From assembly GCA_025529335.1 (NCBI GenBank), contig JAMYHX010000257.1, positions 1-59,157 of the forward strand: a stretch of DNA of 59,157 bases. The letters are read 5' to 3'. The position numbers and the translations under genes are program-made. The DNA comes from Rhizopus sp. PT2906 (Eukaryota; Mucoromycota; Mucoromycetes; Mucorales; Rhizopodaceae). Below the pieces are notes generated by a model, which saw only the letters and a program-made list of their open reading frames with translations, ran no database searches and was not told where the DNA came from. Below are positions 46,001 to 57,171 of this stretch, one piece after another; the stretch's first letter is position 1; every line of letters begins with the position of its first letter.

Positions 46001-46522
46001 GCTCATATTTCGTTTAGATATACGCACCTCCACCTGCCAACGCCAACCATGGAGGATTTTATCCAGCCTTGAACAGCAGTAAAACATCGACGAGCAACCA
46101 TGATTTTAATTCATACATTATGCCCACGTCTTCTACATCCACAGGTAGTAATAACAGCTCTATGCATTCAAGTCAATCCATGCCAGATATTGTACTAGAA
46201 GAAAGACAACATACCGGTACTTTACCCTCTTTCCAAAACTATATCCATACCCAAAGTCCACCTTTAATTTATCCATCTTCTACTACAGCATCTCATCATA
46301 ATAAGTCCATATCGGCCTTTTTATCAGCATCTGCTTCAACACCCACGACAACAACAGCGTCAAGAGGACAACATCATTATCCGACATTGTTCTCACAAAA
46401 CCATTCGTTTGCTGATGAAACAGTTCGTAAGTAGTTTAATACAGACCATTCTTTTGGCTAACGTTTTTTTAGTTGTTCAAAATTTGCTCAATAGCATGTC
46501 AATCAATCAGCCAGCCAAGTAA
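43083..46522 (+). CDS. multi-KH-domain RNA-binding protein (Bicaudal-C-like)
   Basis: Nine exons: 43083-43241, 43298-43513, 43572-43796, 43848-44057, 44150-44377, 44441-45524, 45583-45965, 46018-46426, 46473-46522; 987 residues. Several KH-type modules are visible. GXXG loops include GKKSGK (about 368) and GVGGKN (about 436) followed by IQRIMKKYGVYVKF; another is ICGRKRTGLQSIL. Weaker repeats lie on either side. The C-terminal 300 residues are disordered, Ser/Thr/Asn/Pro-rich, with a run of nine Asn encoded by (AAC)n at about 45,648. It ends in a short helix VQNLLNSMSIN. The arrangement resembles the fungal relatives of Bicaudal-C, cytoplasmic mRNA regulators. RNA targets are unknown. Confidence 0.85.
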
Positions 46523-46921
46523 TTTACCCCCCCTCCCCTCTCTTTCTTTCTTTCCTTTTTTTTTTCTTCTTTTTAGTTGTATGATTATACTATTCTATAT
46601 TATACTTTTATTTTCCTATTCTGTTAGATTTTTTATATATAAACGAGGGATACACACAATAAGTTTCCTTTCTTTTTATTAAATATACTTTGGTTTGACC
46701 GCCATAATAAAGCCATATGGGCAATGATATTGGCTAAATGTGTTTGTTTATTGAAAAGATGAGCAGTATAGGATATTTAACAAAGCTTTTTTTTTTCTGT
46801 TTTTTATTCAACACATTCAGTGATAGAAGAGGGAGGAAAGGAGGGGAAGAATGATGCAATATGTTAAGTGTAGATGTAATTAAGTTGCTTTTGGATAATT
46901 TACTTGTGTAATTTTCAAATA
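46523..46921. other. intergenic between convergent genes
   Basis: CT-rich run right after the KH gene stop (46,525-46,580), then AT-rich sequence. No gene recognised. Confidence 0.5.
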
Positions 46922-48689
46922 TTATTGTTTCTTACTCAATTGTTCTTCAAGTGATTTAATTTGCTGATATAAAGGTGCTGTTGCTTCCTCTGTTGCCTTC
47001 TTAACAAGTTGTTGGATACAGTCAATCATGGCAGGATTGAGATATTGGTCTTCAGGAAAGTTCGTAATGGCTCGCTCTTCTTTCTTTTTCTTTGTTGAAA
47101 AGGGGTCAATAATGAAGGCTATAAACATTTCATGATTTCTATACAATACAATAGTTAGCAAGATTATCATTTATAGAACAAAGAACGTACAATAAGATCT
47201 GTTCAATCTTCTTCATGGCAGCTTCAAGACGAGCTGGGAACATTTCGTCCAGGACATTATCCTTGCATTGCAATATAAAGTCAAGAAGCTTCTGATGCTT
47301 GTTCTCTATTTCTTCCAATCTAGCATGAACATCCAATTCTGAGGCGTCATCTGTTCTCGCCCGCTTTCTTGGAAGAGTAATTGCACCATCTACGGAATCT
47401 TTCTGTGCTCTAAATGAAGTATCTATCATCTTGATATGATTATACATAAACGCGACATTTTGTTCCATTTGTTGTACGTTAGCCAATAATGCAGCGGATA
47501 CAACTTCTGTGTCACTAGATGGTTGTCCAGGCAGCGATTTTGATCTGAGCGAATCTACAATTGAACGTGTTTCTTCAAGCTTCTGTCTGATCTGAATATG
47601 TTCCTTGCCCAGCTGCATCGTGGCTTCTTTGACAGAAGCAAGTTCAGCTTGATCTACGCCTCCAACATTAGGAGAAACCTTTTTACAAAAGTCCACCATT
47701 AGCTGAACCTCAGGCAAAGTGGCCATGATATTTTTAAGGTTGGTAGGTCCTAATCGCGCGTTGACTTCATTTTTGACAATTTCTATAATTTGTTCTGATC
47801 CCATGGTCTCTTTTGTTTGATCCCGTTTGTTTTCTTCACTGATTTGCTTCACACGTTCATAGACCTTTGCTTCCAACTGCCTTATAACGAGTTTCGATAC
47901 CTTATTGATCATCTCTGTCTGTTCAAAGTTACTGAGCATATTCTCCATTTTTTTGACAACATCTCTAAATGTCTTTTCGTTTTGGGCTCCAATACTCATC
48001 ACATGCTGGTTATGAGATTCCTTGACGTGCTTTTTAAACTCTTCCAATGACGCATATATCTTTTGTCCTTCAGCCACGTCCATCTTTTCCTTGTTCAATT
48101 TTTCAATAGACTGTGCTGAATTTGTGAGCTGCTCGGTGGTCGCTTGAAGTAATTTTTCGCTAAATTCGGCCAGGGCCACTGACACAGATGATTTTATCTT
48201 ATCTGTGTAGTTGCTAATGTGTTGAATGATGTCTCGGAACTGGTTAGATGCTAGCTCTTCGCAGTCGGCTAATCTATGTATTATAAATAAGCTTCTTCTT
48301 CTCTTCTAAATGTATTGTTTAATCTTACTCCTTTTTCTTGGAATTTATTTCATTTTCTATATCTCTCATAGCATCATCTATTAAAAAGAGAGAGAGACGC
48401 TTAATTTTACAAGTCATCATGTCATTGGTGTACATACCCATTGATTTAAGTGATTCAGGAGCTTTACTTTCTCTTGATAAGCGTTCTTTTATTTGACTTA
48501 GATTATTAAGCTTGGTCTCAATTGTCTTCAAATCTAAAGCTATGCGTGTGGCTTCATAAATAGATCTATATAAACCATGTTAAACGTGTATCTTTGAGTG
48601 TTTCTTGTAAACATCTACTTGAAGTGCTTTGGAAGCATTTTCTTTGTTGCATTCTGTAAGTCGTTTACAGCATTTCCTTTGTCTGACAT
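46922..48689 (-). CDS. coiled-coil protein with nuclear-type signal, unknown function
   Basis: Exons in coding order: 48619-48689, 48438-48565, 48329-48377, 47191-48273, 46922-47138; 515 residues. Nearly the whole chain is predicted helical, with heptad-like charged stretches (for example EKLLQATTEQLTNSAQSIEK and LGKEHIQIRQKLEETRSIV). A basic cluster PRKRARTDD near residue 365 looks like a nuclear localisation signal, and KKKKEER occurs in the last exon. It ends in another coiled coil (IKSLEEQLSKKQ). I recognise no conserved family. A structural or chromatin-associated role is possible but not shown. Last exon: the acceptor at 47,139 was chosen because it keeps the frame (NHEMFIAF). Confidence 0.75.
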
Positions 48690-48963
48690 TTTATTATAAA
48701 GAAAGGAGAGAAATAAAGAACAAAAGAAAAGGGTTATTTTTTGACACCCATTTTTTTTAAAAAAAAAAAAGGTAACAGCAACCGTTCAAACCTTATTCAA
48801 ACATAATCACAAGAGAGATCAAACTTGATCCTCTTTATCAACCTTTTCCTTGAAAAGATGACAGAGAATACGGAGGCAAGTAGACCAAGTCAGGCGTAGT
48901 CAATAAGTTGTTTGTCCAAAAGCTTAAGAATACATATCAGTCGAACCAACAAATATTTCAAAG

Positions 48964-49270
48964 ATGAAAGATCGACTTGGAATTGCAGCAAGGGGAGCAA
49001 TCGAAGTATTTGAAGAAATTAAATTCGTTGTTGAACGAGGAGGAGACGACGACGACAGCGAACTCCTCGAGCAAGTATTGGAAAAGGTCACGCGTTTGAC
49101 CATCTATGCCTTTGCTGCCAGAAAATCAATTGACCGATGAAGCAAAAGAGCTTACTGCAAGATCCCTCAAACTCCCGGATTCAGTCAGGTATCTGGACGA
49201 AGAAGATGAATACCAGCGATGTTGTAAAGAAGATAGTTTTATCAACACAATCAAAAACATCAAGAAATGA
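48964..49270 (+). pseudogene. decayed gene of unknown family
   Basis: A 58-codon frame (with AARGAIEVFEEIKFVVERGG and LLEQVLEKVTRLTIYAF) ends at 49,138. One base further on, another frame continues coherently from 49,136 (DEAKELTARSLKLPDSV, YLDEEDEYQRCC) to 49,270. A third piece at 49,381-49,470 (NKKYFAECVLEESALHEEY) follows a TACTAG acceptor-like site. The pieces look like one acidic protein broken by a frameshift and stops. No family was recognised. A mobile-element or host gene origin cannot be decided. Confidence 0.3.
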
Positions 49271-49730
49271 AAAAACTACAATAGTAGATATAATGGGATT
49301 AAAAAAAAAGAAATTTGGACCAGGTAAATACTACGAATAGTTGATACAATTTATTATATTTACTTATTCTTTATTACTAGTTGTTACAAAGTGATATTAA
49401 TAAGAAGTATTTTGCTGAATGTGTGTTGGAAGAGAGTGCACTGCATGAAGAATATCAAAGACAGACATACTAATCACATATCATTGCTGAATCTTACAAC
49501 ACCAAGATATGAAATTTTGAGAGACCTGCTTACTTCATGTCCTCTATATCTTTACGTGTATTATTATATTTAAATAACTGAAGCCAATCTATCGTGTTGA
49601 GGGTGGACCTTACTGGCAACCTATTTTTTCATTATTTTATTTCTTTCTTCTGTTTGACCAGTCACACCCTGGCCTCTATAAACACTACTTTTGAATAAAA
49701 GAGTAAATCAATTTTTTGATTTATTAACCA

Positions 49731-50335
49731 ATGTCACTTCAACCTTCAAAGCAAGCAGTGCTGCAAGCTTATCGCAGTCTGCTGAGGACACAAAAGCAAG
49801 TATTTGACAGTAAGACAAGTGTATTGATCATCAAACATGGTTTAAAAAATATTTTTTTTCTTTCTTTTTCTAGCTGATTACAGAGCCATTGAAGGTAATA
49901 GTAACAACAATGATTAACAATCAATGAATCAAACATTCTTCTTTTATAATGATTAGCTGCTAGAAAAGAAACGTATGCACGATTTATGCAATTTAAAGAC
50001 GAGACAAATACAGATATCCTTGAAGAAGTAAATATAAAGTAAAATGTAAGACCAACACTAATATTGGGAAAATAGAAACTTCAGTTAGCTCGCCAAGTGG
50101 ATGTGTTACTAAGAAAGAATGTCATTCAGGGAGTTGACCAAGGAAATAATACCTTTAGTAAGTTTATTTCAGTTAAAGAGAGTGAAAGAGTGAAAGGATG
50201 ACCTTCTAATGAATGAATATAGAATTAAGAATCACAAAAGATACAGAATTAGGTGATAATGACAGTATTAAAAAATCAAAGAACATTCATCGTAAATCAA
50301 AGCATACACATCAATGTTGTAGTCAACATAAATAA
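49731..50335 (+). CDS. MZM1: LYR-motif complex III assembly factor (Mzm1/LYRM7)
   Basis: Five small exons: 49731-49809, 49874-49894, 49957-50027, 50085-50157, 50223-50335; 118 residues. The LYR-family start VLQAYRSLLRTQKQVF is present, with YR in the expected place. It continues with DYRAIEAARKETYARF and VDVLLRKNVIQGVDQGNNTF, matching LYRM7 (from memory VELLLRTSVIQG). Mzm1/LYRM7 is a mitochondrial matrix chaperone that stabilises the Rieske iron-sulfur protein before insertion into complex III. Exon 2 is only 21 nt. The last exon encodes a basic His/Lys-rich tail with a CC pair that is not typical of the family. Confidence 0.88.
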
Positions 50336-50579
50336 AATACTATTTTTTTTTCCCCTTTGCGTGTAAGAGTCCAATGAATGAGCTAAACAAAAAGGTTAAA
50401 GCTGTCACAATGAAACTGGTTGACATATGGAGGGGGGCAAACTGTAATGATACCCTAGGAGGAGAGAGTGGAGAGGAGGAGGTGCAATGATAAAGTATGT
50501 TGACATGTATCAATTTATAATTTTTTTTGTCATACACTCTTTTTCTTTCTATTTTGAACAAGAAAAAAAAAAATAAAAC

Positions 50580-51128
50580 ATGAACAACAAAGAGAGTGAT
50601 TTGTCATTAAAAGTAACAGAACAGCTCATGAATAGCAGATATTCAACGAGTTCAGCAACTCCTCTCATTTCACACATGCCTTCTTCTTCTGCCATGAGTC
50701 CATCATCAGATAGACAACAACAACAACAACAACAAGATAGACCTCACGATCGTCCATTTCCAGGAGATGCATCTATACTGAAGCCAAAAATGGTTCCAGA
50801 TCAAGACTTGGTTTGGTCCAACATTAAAGAATTAAAAAGATCACCCAAAGAAGAACCTTCGGAGACCGAGAAACCAGCGTGGTGGATATTAAAAAAGGAT
50901 GACGAAGACGGATTTTACTCTGTTGGAGGCTTACTGTTCCTCTTTGGGTTCTTATTCCCTCCCTTCTGGTGGCTGGGGTCATTCTGGCCGAGACAAGTGA
51001 GAGAAAAAGGCGGAAAAATGGCAGAAAGATGGCAACGATTGAATAGAATAATGTCAATTGGATTTAGTACAATTGTAATCATTCTTATAATCGTATTTGC
51101 TGCACTGTACTCAACACATCAATGGTAG
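50580..51128 (+). CDS. two-pass membrane protein with disordered polyQ N-terminus
   Basis: A single exon of 182 residues. Residues 1-60 are Ser-rich with a run of seven Gln encoded by CAA repeats, followed by DRPHDRP. A hydrophobic segment follows at about 113-136 (VGGLLFLFGFLFPPFWWLG, then SFWP), a basic loop (KGGKMAERWQRLNRIMS), and a second helix at about 160-178 (IGFSTIVIILIIVFAALYS). The FPPFWWLGSFWP segment looks conserved in fungal membrane proteins but I cannot name the family. An A-rich leader directly precedes the ATG. Confidence 0.7.
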   Translation: MNNKESDLSLKVTEQLMNSRYSTSSATPLISHMPSSSAMSPSSDRQQQQQQQDRPHDRPFPGDASILKPKMVPDQDLVWSNIKELKRSPKEEPSETEKPAWWILKKDDEDGFYSVGGLLFLFGFLFPPFWWLGSFWPRQVREKGGKMAERWQRLNRIMSIGFSTIVIILIIVFAALYSTHQW

Positions 51129-51750
51129 ATTATCATCATTATTATTATTACTCTGTTACCCCCCCCTCTCTCTTTATATACCTCAATTGCATCCCTTCCC
51201 AATGATACACACACACACGTGCCTTGCGTGATGTTTAATAAAGAAAACTTTACTTATAGTTACAATTGCTTTTACATATTGACAGAAAAGGCTAGCCAGA
51301 ATCAATTTTTCCTTAATAATGTGATGCTCCCATTCATATTCCCGTTTTGCCAAGAAGAAAGTTCGGAAAAATAGAAAAGAATGACATCAGAAACAACGAG
51401 AAACATGATCTGATACAAAATAAGCAACAGTAGTGTGTCATTAAGATACTGTTTTCATGGTTTTCTAGTTGACATGATAAAAAAGCAACCTTAAATATGA
51501 AAGGTTGCCATGAAGTTGCTATAGCAATATCATTTTTGGATAATTTGTCTTTTTTTGAAATTTTCTATTTTAAAGTGTTCTTGTTTCTATATTTATGTTT
51601 TCTGATTCGTTGCCTCTTTCGGCAAGACAATGAAAGAGACAAAAAAGAAGGGAAAAACTTAGATTCAGATGATTTTAGCTCTTCGGGATTTAAGAGAAAA
51701 TATATAAATACGCTATTTTATTCCTTATTTCTTCGTGTCTTTCAGTTTAA
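51129..51750. other. intergenic
   Basis: C-rich and CT-rich tract at 51,160-51,180, a short (AC)n at 51,212. The open frame at 51,497-51,793 is hydrophobic and overlaps the next gene's promoter; not accepted. A TATATAAAT box near 51,702 serves the next gene. Confidence 0.5.
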
Positions 51751-52014
51751 ATGGTTCGCGTCTTTTTACCTCTTGCTGCATTTATTGGCCTAGCATTAGC
51801 TTTACCTGTTGAGCAATTGGCTCAATCTACTCCTACAACTGATTCATCTACTCCTGCACCAAGACCTACAAACTTCCAGCATCCATCTTACAACACTCAA
51901 GGACTTCCAGAAAGCATTTTTCCTGATTACTCCGGCATTGAACTTGGGCATACGGACGGTCTGCACGATGTTGTAAAACATATGGAAATGCAAAACAATG
52001 GACACAAATTCTAA
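51751..52014 (+). CDS. small secreted protein
   Basis: A single exon of 87 residues. Residues 1-18 (MVRVFLPLAAFIGLALALP) have a short positive start and a hydrophobic core, a standard signal peptide. The mature part is Thr/Pro/Ser-rich (probable O-glycosylation) followed by a His-rich, acidic end (GHTDGLHDVVKHMEMQNNGH) with no cysteines. A TATA box lies about 50 nt upstream. No family was recognised. It could be a cell-wall or effector-like peptide. Confidence 0.6.
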   Translation: MVRVFLPLAAFIGLALALPVEQLAQSTPTTDSSTPAPRPTNFQHPSYNTQGLPESIFPDYSGIELGHTDGLHDVVKHMEMQNNGHKF

Positions 52015-52778
52015 TTCATTTTATACAATTATACATTTATTTTCAACATTATCTATTCAGTTCATCATTGAAATAAAGAACACTTAACATTACGTTCCAT
52101 ACCAAGATTTGTTTTGTTTCTGTTTACAGATTGATTATCATTTCATCCAAAAGGTATCCTTGTTTGTTATTCTCACACAAGAATACTTGCCAAAAATAAC
52201 TTTGCATTGTTCTTTATAAAACTTTTTCACAATATCCTTTAGAAATTCTCGATACACCCCATTTTTTACCATTCACTTGTAGTGATGATATCATTCATAA
52301 AACTACACTTCTACTATCATAACATATTATAAGGGTTACGAATAGTCGAACAATTTTTACTGAATGGTTCATTATTGCGTAATAAAATCAACCATTGGTT
52401 CTGATAAGAGCAAGTGAGATCAGAAACTACAATAGAAAGCATACAAGTAATAAATAATATGCTTGCTCTGAAGAAGAGAGCAGTAGATTGCTGAGTGATA
52501 TGTCAAATCAATAACTAACGGTAAAAGGTCCAACTTTGCTTCCGTATTCTTCTCTCTTTTGCTCAAGCAACAATACACGTTAAATGATTATCATCAGTTC
52601 AAGTCTGTAAATATAAAACAATAAAAGATCAAGTAAAACAGGTCACCAGCAAACAGATCTTTTTTGTTGCTAATCACTGCTAATGTTTACGGGAACTTTG
52701 AGCTGAAATTCAAAAAATATACGTGTCCGTATCTCCTGAGCCAATTCCCCCATTTTCTTTTCCAAAGAAACTGCTTTT
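52015..52778. other. intergenic upstream of the Arf-GEF gene
   Basis: AT-rich, no gene recognised. Confidence 0.5.
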
Positions 52779-55700
52779 ATGACATCACAGCCTAAATCAG
52801 TTAAACCAGGAAATCAATCGATTCAAACAATAAAGGCAGCACATGAGACGACATTAAAGTCTGAAGCGAGCTGGTTTCAGATTATTCATGCTGAAATAAT
52901 CGGTATAAATGAATACATGCAAAAAAATATCGTTTACTAAATCAGTATCTCAGCGGTAACAAGCGCCATGCGTAAAAGTGCACGATGGTCAGGCATGAAT
53001 GTGAGCAATCTTCAAATGGGCAGCTTAGGAGACAGCATGGGCTTACGTAGTGGAAGGACATATACAAAAGATTCAAGTGCAAAAGAGGTAAATATTATGA
53101 AAACAATGATATAAACAGAGATAAACATGTATATGTGTTAGAGAAATCCATTACTAGAAGGGTTCATCAAACTTAAACAACATTTGGAGAGTGTCGAAAG
53201 TAAGAAGACGGGAATCAATAGATGATAACAAGATGCACTTATATAAAACTATATAGATGCAAAAGATATCGACGCTGTTGAGCTCGTTCAGCCTTTCCTT
53301 GAGGTCATTTGTTCTGGTAATACAACAGGACAAATCGCGGCAATCTCTTTGGGGAGTATTGAAAAATTTCTGCATTATGGCATCTTGGGTGTACAAAGTC
53401 CTAATATCGCTTATGCAATGAACACATTGACCTCAGCTACAAGTGGCTGCAAGTTTGAGGCCTCTGATGCAGTCTCTGATGAATTGGTGCTATTGCGTAT
53501 GCTGCAGGTACTAGAAATGGCTTTAGTAAGTGATTGTGGACAAGTACTGAGCGACGAAGCAGTTTGTGAAATAATGGAATCTGGACTCAGTATGTGCTGC
53601 CAGATGAGACTCAGTGGTACGCACAAAGAGATGCTATTTTGTGATTCATATTTTAACAGCATGCTTTATAGAAATGTTGAGGAAATCAGCAGAACACTCA
53701 ATGATAAACATGATTGTTTCTATTTTTGAAAGGTTAGATTACAACCCTATAAGTTTACAGAGCATTGATTCCTGTTAGGTTAAAAAACTTGGAGGATGAT
53801 TGGTCATTCGTAACATCATCATTAGAGGCATCAGAAGAACTTACAGAACATGTTCACATGAATACACCAAAAGATACTTCGTCACTCGATGCAGACAATA
53901 AAAGTCCAGAACAGCAGCAGAAAGCGGAGGCAGAAAAGGATCAGGAAGTAGAATCTGTGGATGATAAGTTGGCAGCTACTTCGTATACCACCTCATCTGA
54001 ACCTGTGCCTGAAGCTAAAAGCTCATTCTTAGGTAATCCCTTTCTTTTGATGAAACTAGATTATACTCATAAGTTTTATAGTAATCAATGACCAAAGCAC
54101 TATTCCAAAACCATATGGGATACCCACAATTCGAGAATTACTCCGGGTTTTAATATCATTATTGAACCCTCACGAACACAAGCATACAGATTCGATGCGA
54201 ATGATGGCACTGGGTCTCTTAAATGTGGCATTTGAAGTGGGAGGGAGAAGTATAGGACGCTTTGAAGTCCTAAGGTCGTTAGTCACAGACGAATTCTGTA
54301 AATACGTCTTTCAACTCGCAAAAACAGATTCTATACCTCTACTTTCTTTATCACTTCGAGTTATTGCAACCGTATTTGATACACTCGGGCCTCATTTGAA
54401 ACTACAGCAAGAGCTGTTCTTGTATTTCTTGATCCAGAGATTATCTCCACCCACTGGTGCAGGCAGTCGTAATGTCATCGTGGACGTTGATGAGGGCGGA
54501 AACATAACCTTTATGGCACCCAAACTGGATACAATAGAACAAGGCATCGTTGGTGACACTCGAAGCGCTTCACCCAACATGTTTTTGGGCAAGCCAACTG
54601 ATTATCCAAGGACCAGTAAGAATTATTCTGGAGATCACACGGCAATGACACCCGAAGTACGCGAGTTGCTGCTCGAGTGTTTGCTGCAATTTGTGCGTAG
54701 GGAGACGTTTATGATCAGTTTGTGGTATAACTATGACTGTGATGTAACTTGTGGAGACCTCTTTGAAGAGCTAATTCAGTTTCTCTGCAAGGTAAGAAAA
54801 AACAGACTATAAAAACGTAGCCGGATTCATTTTTATGTTGTTGTTACTAGAACTCTTTCCCTGACCCACAAAGTTATTCGGTTACTAATCATCACACACT
54901 TTGTCTGGATACGATCTGCATGTTTATTGCTCAAATGACAGAACGAGTATTAAGCAAGGTATGTCCTATCGGCGTTAGATCTAAACGAAACACTAATCGT
55001 CTTTTAGATAAATGATGACTATGTTGTATGTGTAAGAAAAAGCATAGCATGCTTTTGTACTGTATATGTAGAGTATGTCTAACAAACTATATAGGATTCT
55101 AACAAAATTGAAGAGCTGCTCGAACGCAAGCGACGCAAGAAGATTATTTTAAAAGGCGCGAGTTTATTCAACGAGTCTCCCAAGAAGGGCATCGCCTTCC
55201 TGTTAGAAAACAACATTATTGTACCTGATGAAAGTAACGATATCAACAAGAGTCTTTCAAACTTTTTGCGATCAACTCAACAGTTGGATAAAAAGGTAGT
55301 GGGAGAATATCTTGGCAAACCCGAGAATTTCGATGTACTGCAAGCGTATATGCGTCAATTTGATTTTAAGGGTGTAAGTATATTTATTTTTTTTTAAAAA
55401 AAAGCGTATGCTAAAGGAGAGTTAGAAACGTATGGATGAGGCATTACGTATGGTGCTCGAGACATTCCGTTTACCAGGCGAAGCTCAACAGATTGAGCGT
55501 GTCACTGATACATTTGCAGAGACATTTTTCAATGTCGAACCTTCCGGAATTGCGAACCTGAAGGCTGCTCAAATATTAGCTTTCTCGATCATCTTGTTGA
55601 ATACAGATCAACATAATCCACAGATCAGACATCAATCACGCATGTCCGTTGAACAATATATTCGAAACATACGTGGAATGAATGACAATAAGGATTTTCC

Positions 55701-57123
55701 AAAAGAATATCTCACGGCCATGTATGAAGCTATACAAAAAGATGAAATACTGATGCCAGATGAGCACGAAGGCCTCTTGGGCTTCAATTATGCTTGGAAA
55801 CAGTTACAGCACCGAGCTGCAGTGGCAGACCCTTTTGAACAATGTTCAACACCTTCTTATGATCATGCCATGTTCAAGCTAGTATGGAAGCCTCTGGTAG
55901 CAGCAATTTCATGTGCGTTTAATACTGCTCAAGATGATGATACACTGGAGAGAGCAATCACCGGTTTCCGTCACTGCGCTACTCTTGCTGCACACTTTGA
56001 ACTGTATGATGCGTTCGACAGTATTGTCGTTAACTTGGCCTCAATGACTGGATTACTTGATAACCACACATCATTTGTGCCTGATCCCATCGTAGACGTG
56101 GCTGGTCAGAAATATGTGGTGAGTAAGCTTGCGATAAGATTTGGCCGAGACTATAAAGGACAACTCGCAGCCGTCGTCTTGTTCACAGTAGTTACGAGGT
56201 ACGGAAATGCCCTTCGCAAGAGCTGGACAAAGGTGCTTCAGATCATTCGTAACCTTTTCCTCAATTCTCTTTTACCCAACTCTATGCTCAAAGTAGAAGA
56301 CTTTTTATCTGGAACAACCAATATCCCGCTCAAGCCAAAGACACCAAAGCCTTCAAAACAACAAAACCGCAGAGATGGCTCGCTTCTATCCACGCTTTCT
56401 TCTTATCTTTTATCTCCTTATTCTAATGACGAAGCCTACAGCCGTGACCCGACGGAGGAAGAGGTGGAGATGACCATGTGTGCAGTGGATTGCGTATCTG
56501 CTTGTAAGCTAGAGGAACTGTTTACAAACATTACTTCAGTTAGCTTAGAAACACATAAATGTCTACTGAGTGCTATACGTTCAGTTGGCTATGATAGTGA
56601 AGCAATGAAAAAATCAACAGTGACAATACCCTATGATCCAGCCACAGTTCTATTTTTGGAGTTTATGGTGACAATCACTGTACGCAATGCAGATAGGATA
56701 GAGGAATTATGGTATGATGGTCTATCTTAAGCTGGACATACTTTAATGCTTTATATTTAGGTCATATGCAACAGATTACATGTTTGGCATACTCGACTTT
56801 GCAGAGAAGCAGAGCGTGCTGGTAGTAGAGCGAACTGTGGTTGGCTTATTAAGACTGTGTATCTCTGCCGCGGCTAGAAATGTGATGCTCGAAGATATTC
56901 TCAACTGTCTTCGTCTCTTGCGTGATTTCCCACCTACTGTCACACAAGCTGTAGCAGAACAAATGATGGCTGGCATATTTAACCTGTCGTCTGCAAATTC
57001 AGAATATAGAAAGTAAGTTATTAAATGTATATAAAATTCTGTTGATTAACTTTATAAAACAGCAATCCAGAATTCTTGAATCTTATTCTAGAAATCAAGC
57101 AGAAAGTGGCCAATTCTTTATAA
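52779..57123 (+). CDS. GEA1: Sec7-domain Arf guanine-nucleotide exchange factor (Gea/GBF1)
   Basis: Twelve exons: 52779-52902, 52954-53087, 53142-53199, 53257-53616, 53672-53732, 53761-54032, 54082-54791, 54851-54958, 55095-55373, 55426-56711, 56761-57012, 57063-57123; 1234 residues. The N-terminal DCB region (VTSAMRKSARWS, NPLLEGF), PYGIPTIRELLRVLISL, the HUS box (YNYDCDVTCGDLFEEL) and the Sec7 domain are clear. The Sec7 domain holds the catalytic glutamate E721 in FRLPGEA and AFSIILLNTDQHNP. It activates Arf1 at the early Golgi for COPI coat formation. The acidic insert between DCB and HUS is disordered. The intron at 53,733-53,760 would be only 28 nt; otherwise there is a frameshift there. 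The chain is shorter than yeast Gea1/2 (about 1400). Confidence 0.9.
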
Positions 57124-57171
57124 AAAGAGAAAGCGAAATAAAAATATTTATTACATGGTTATTGTTAAAGA

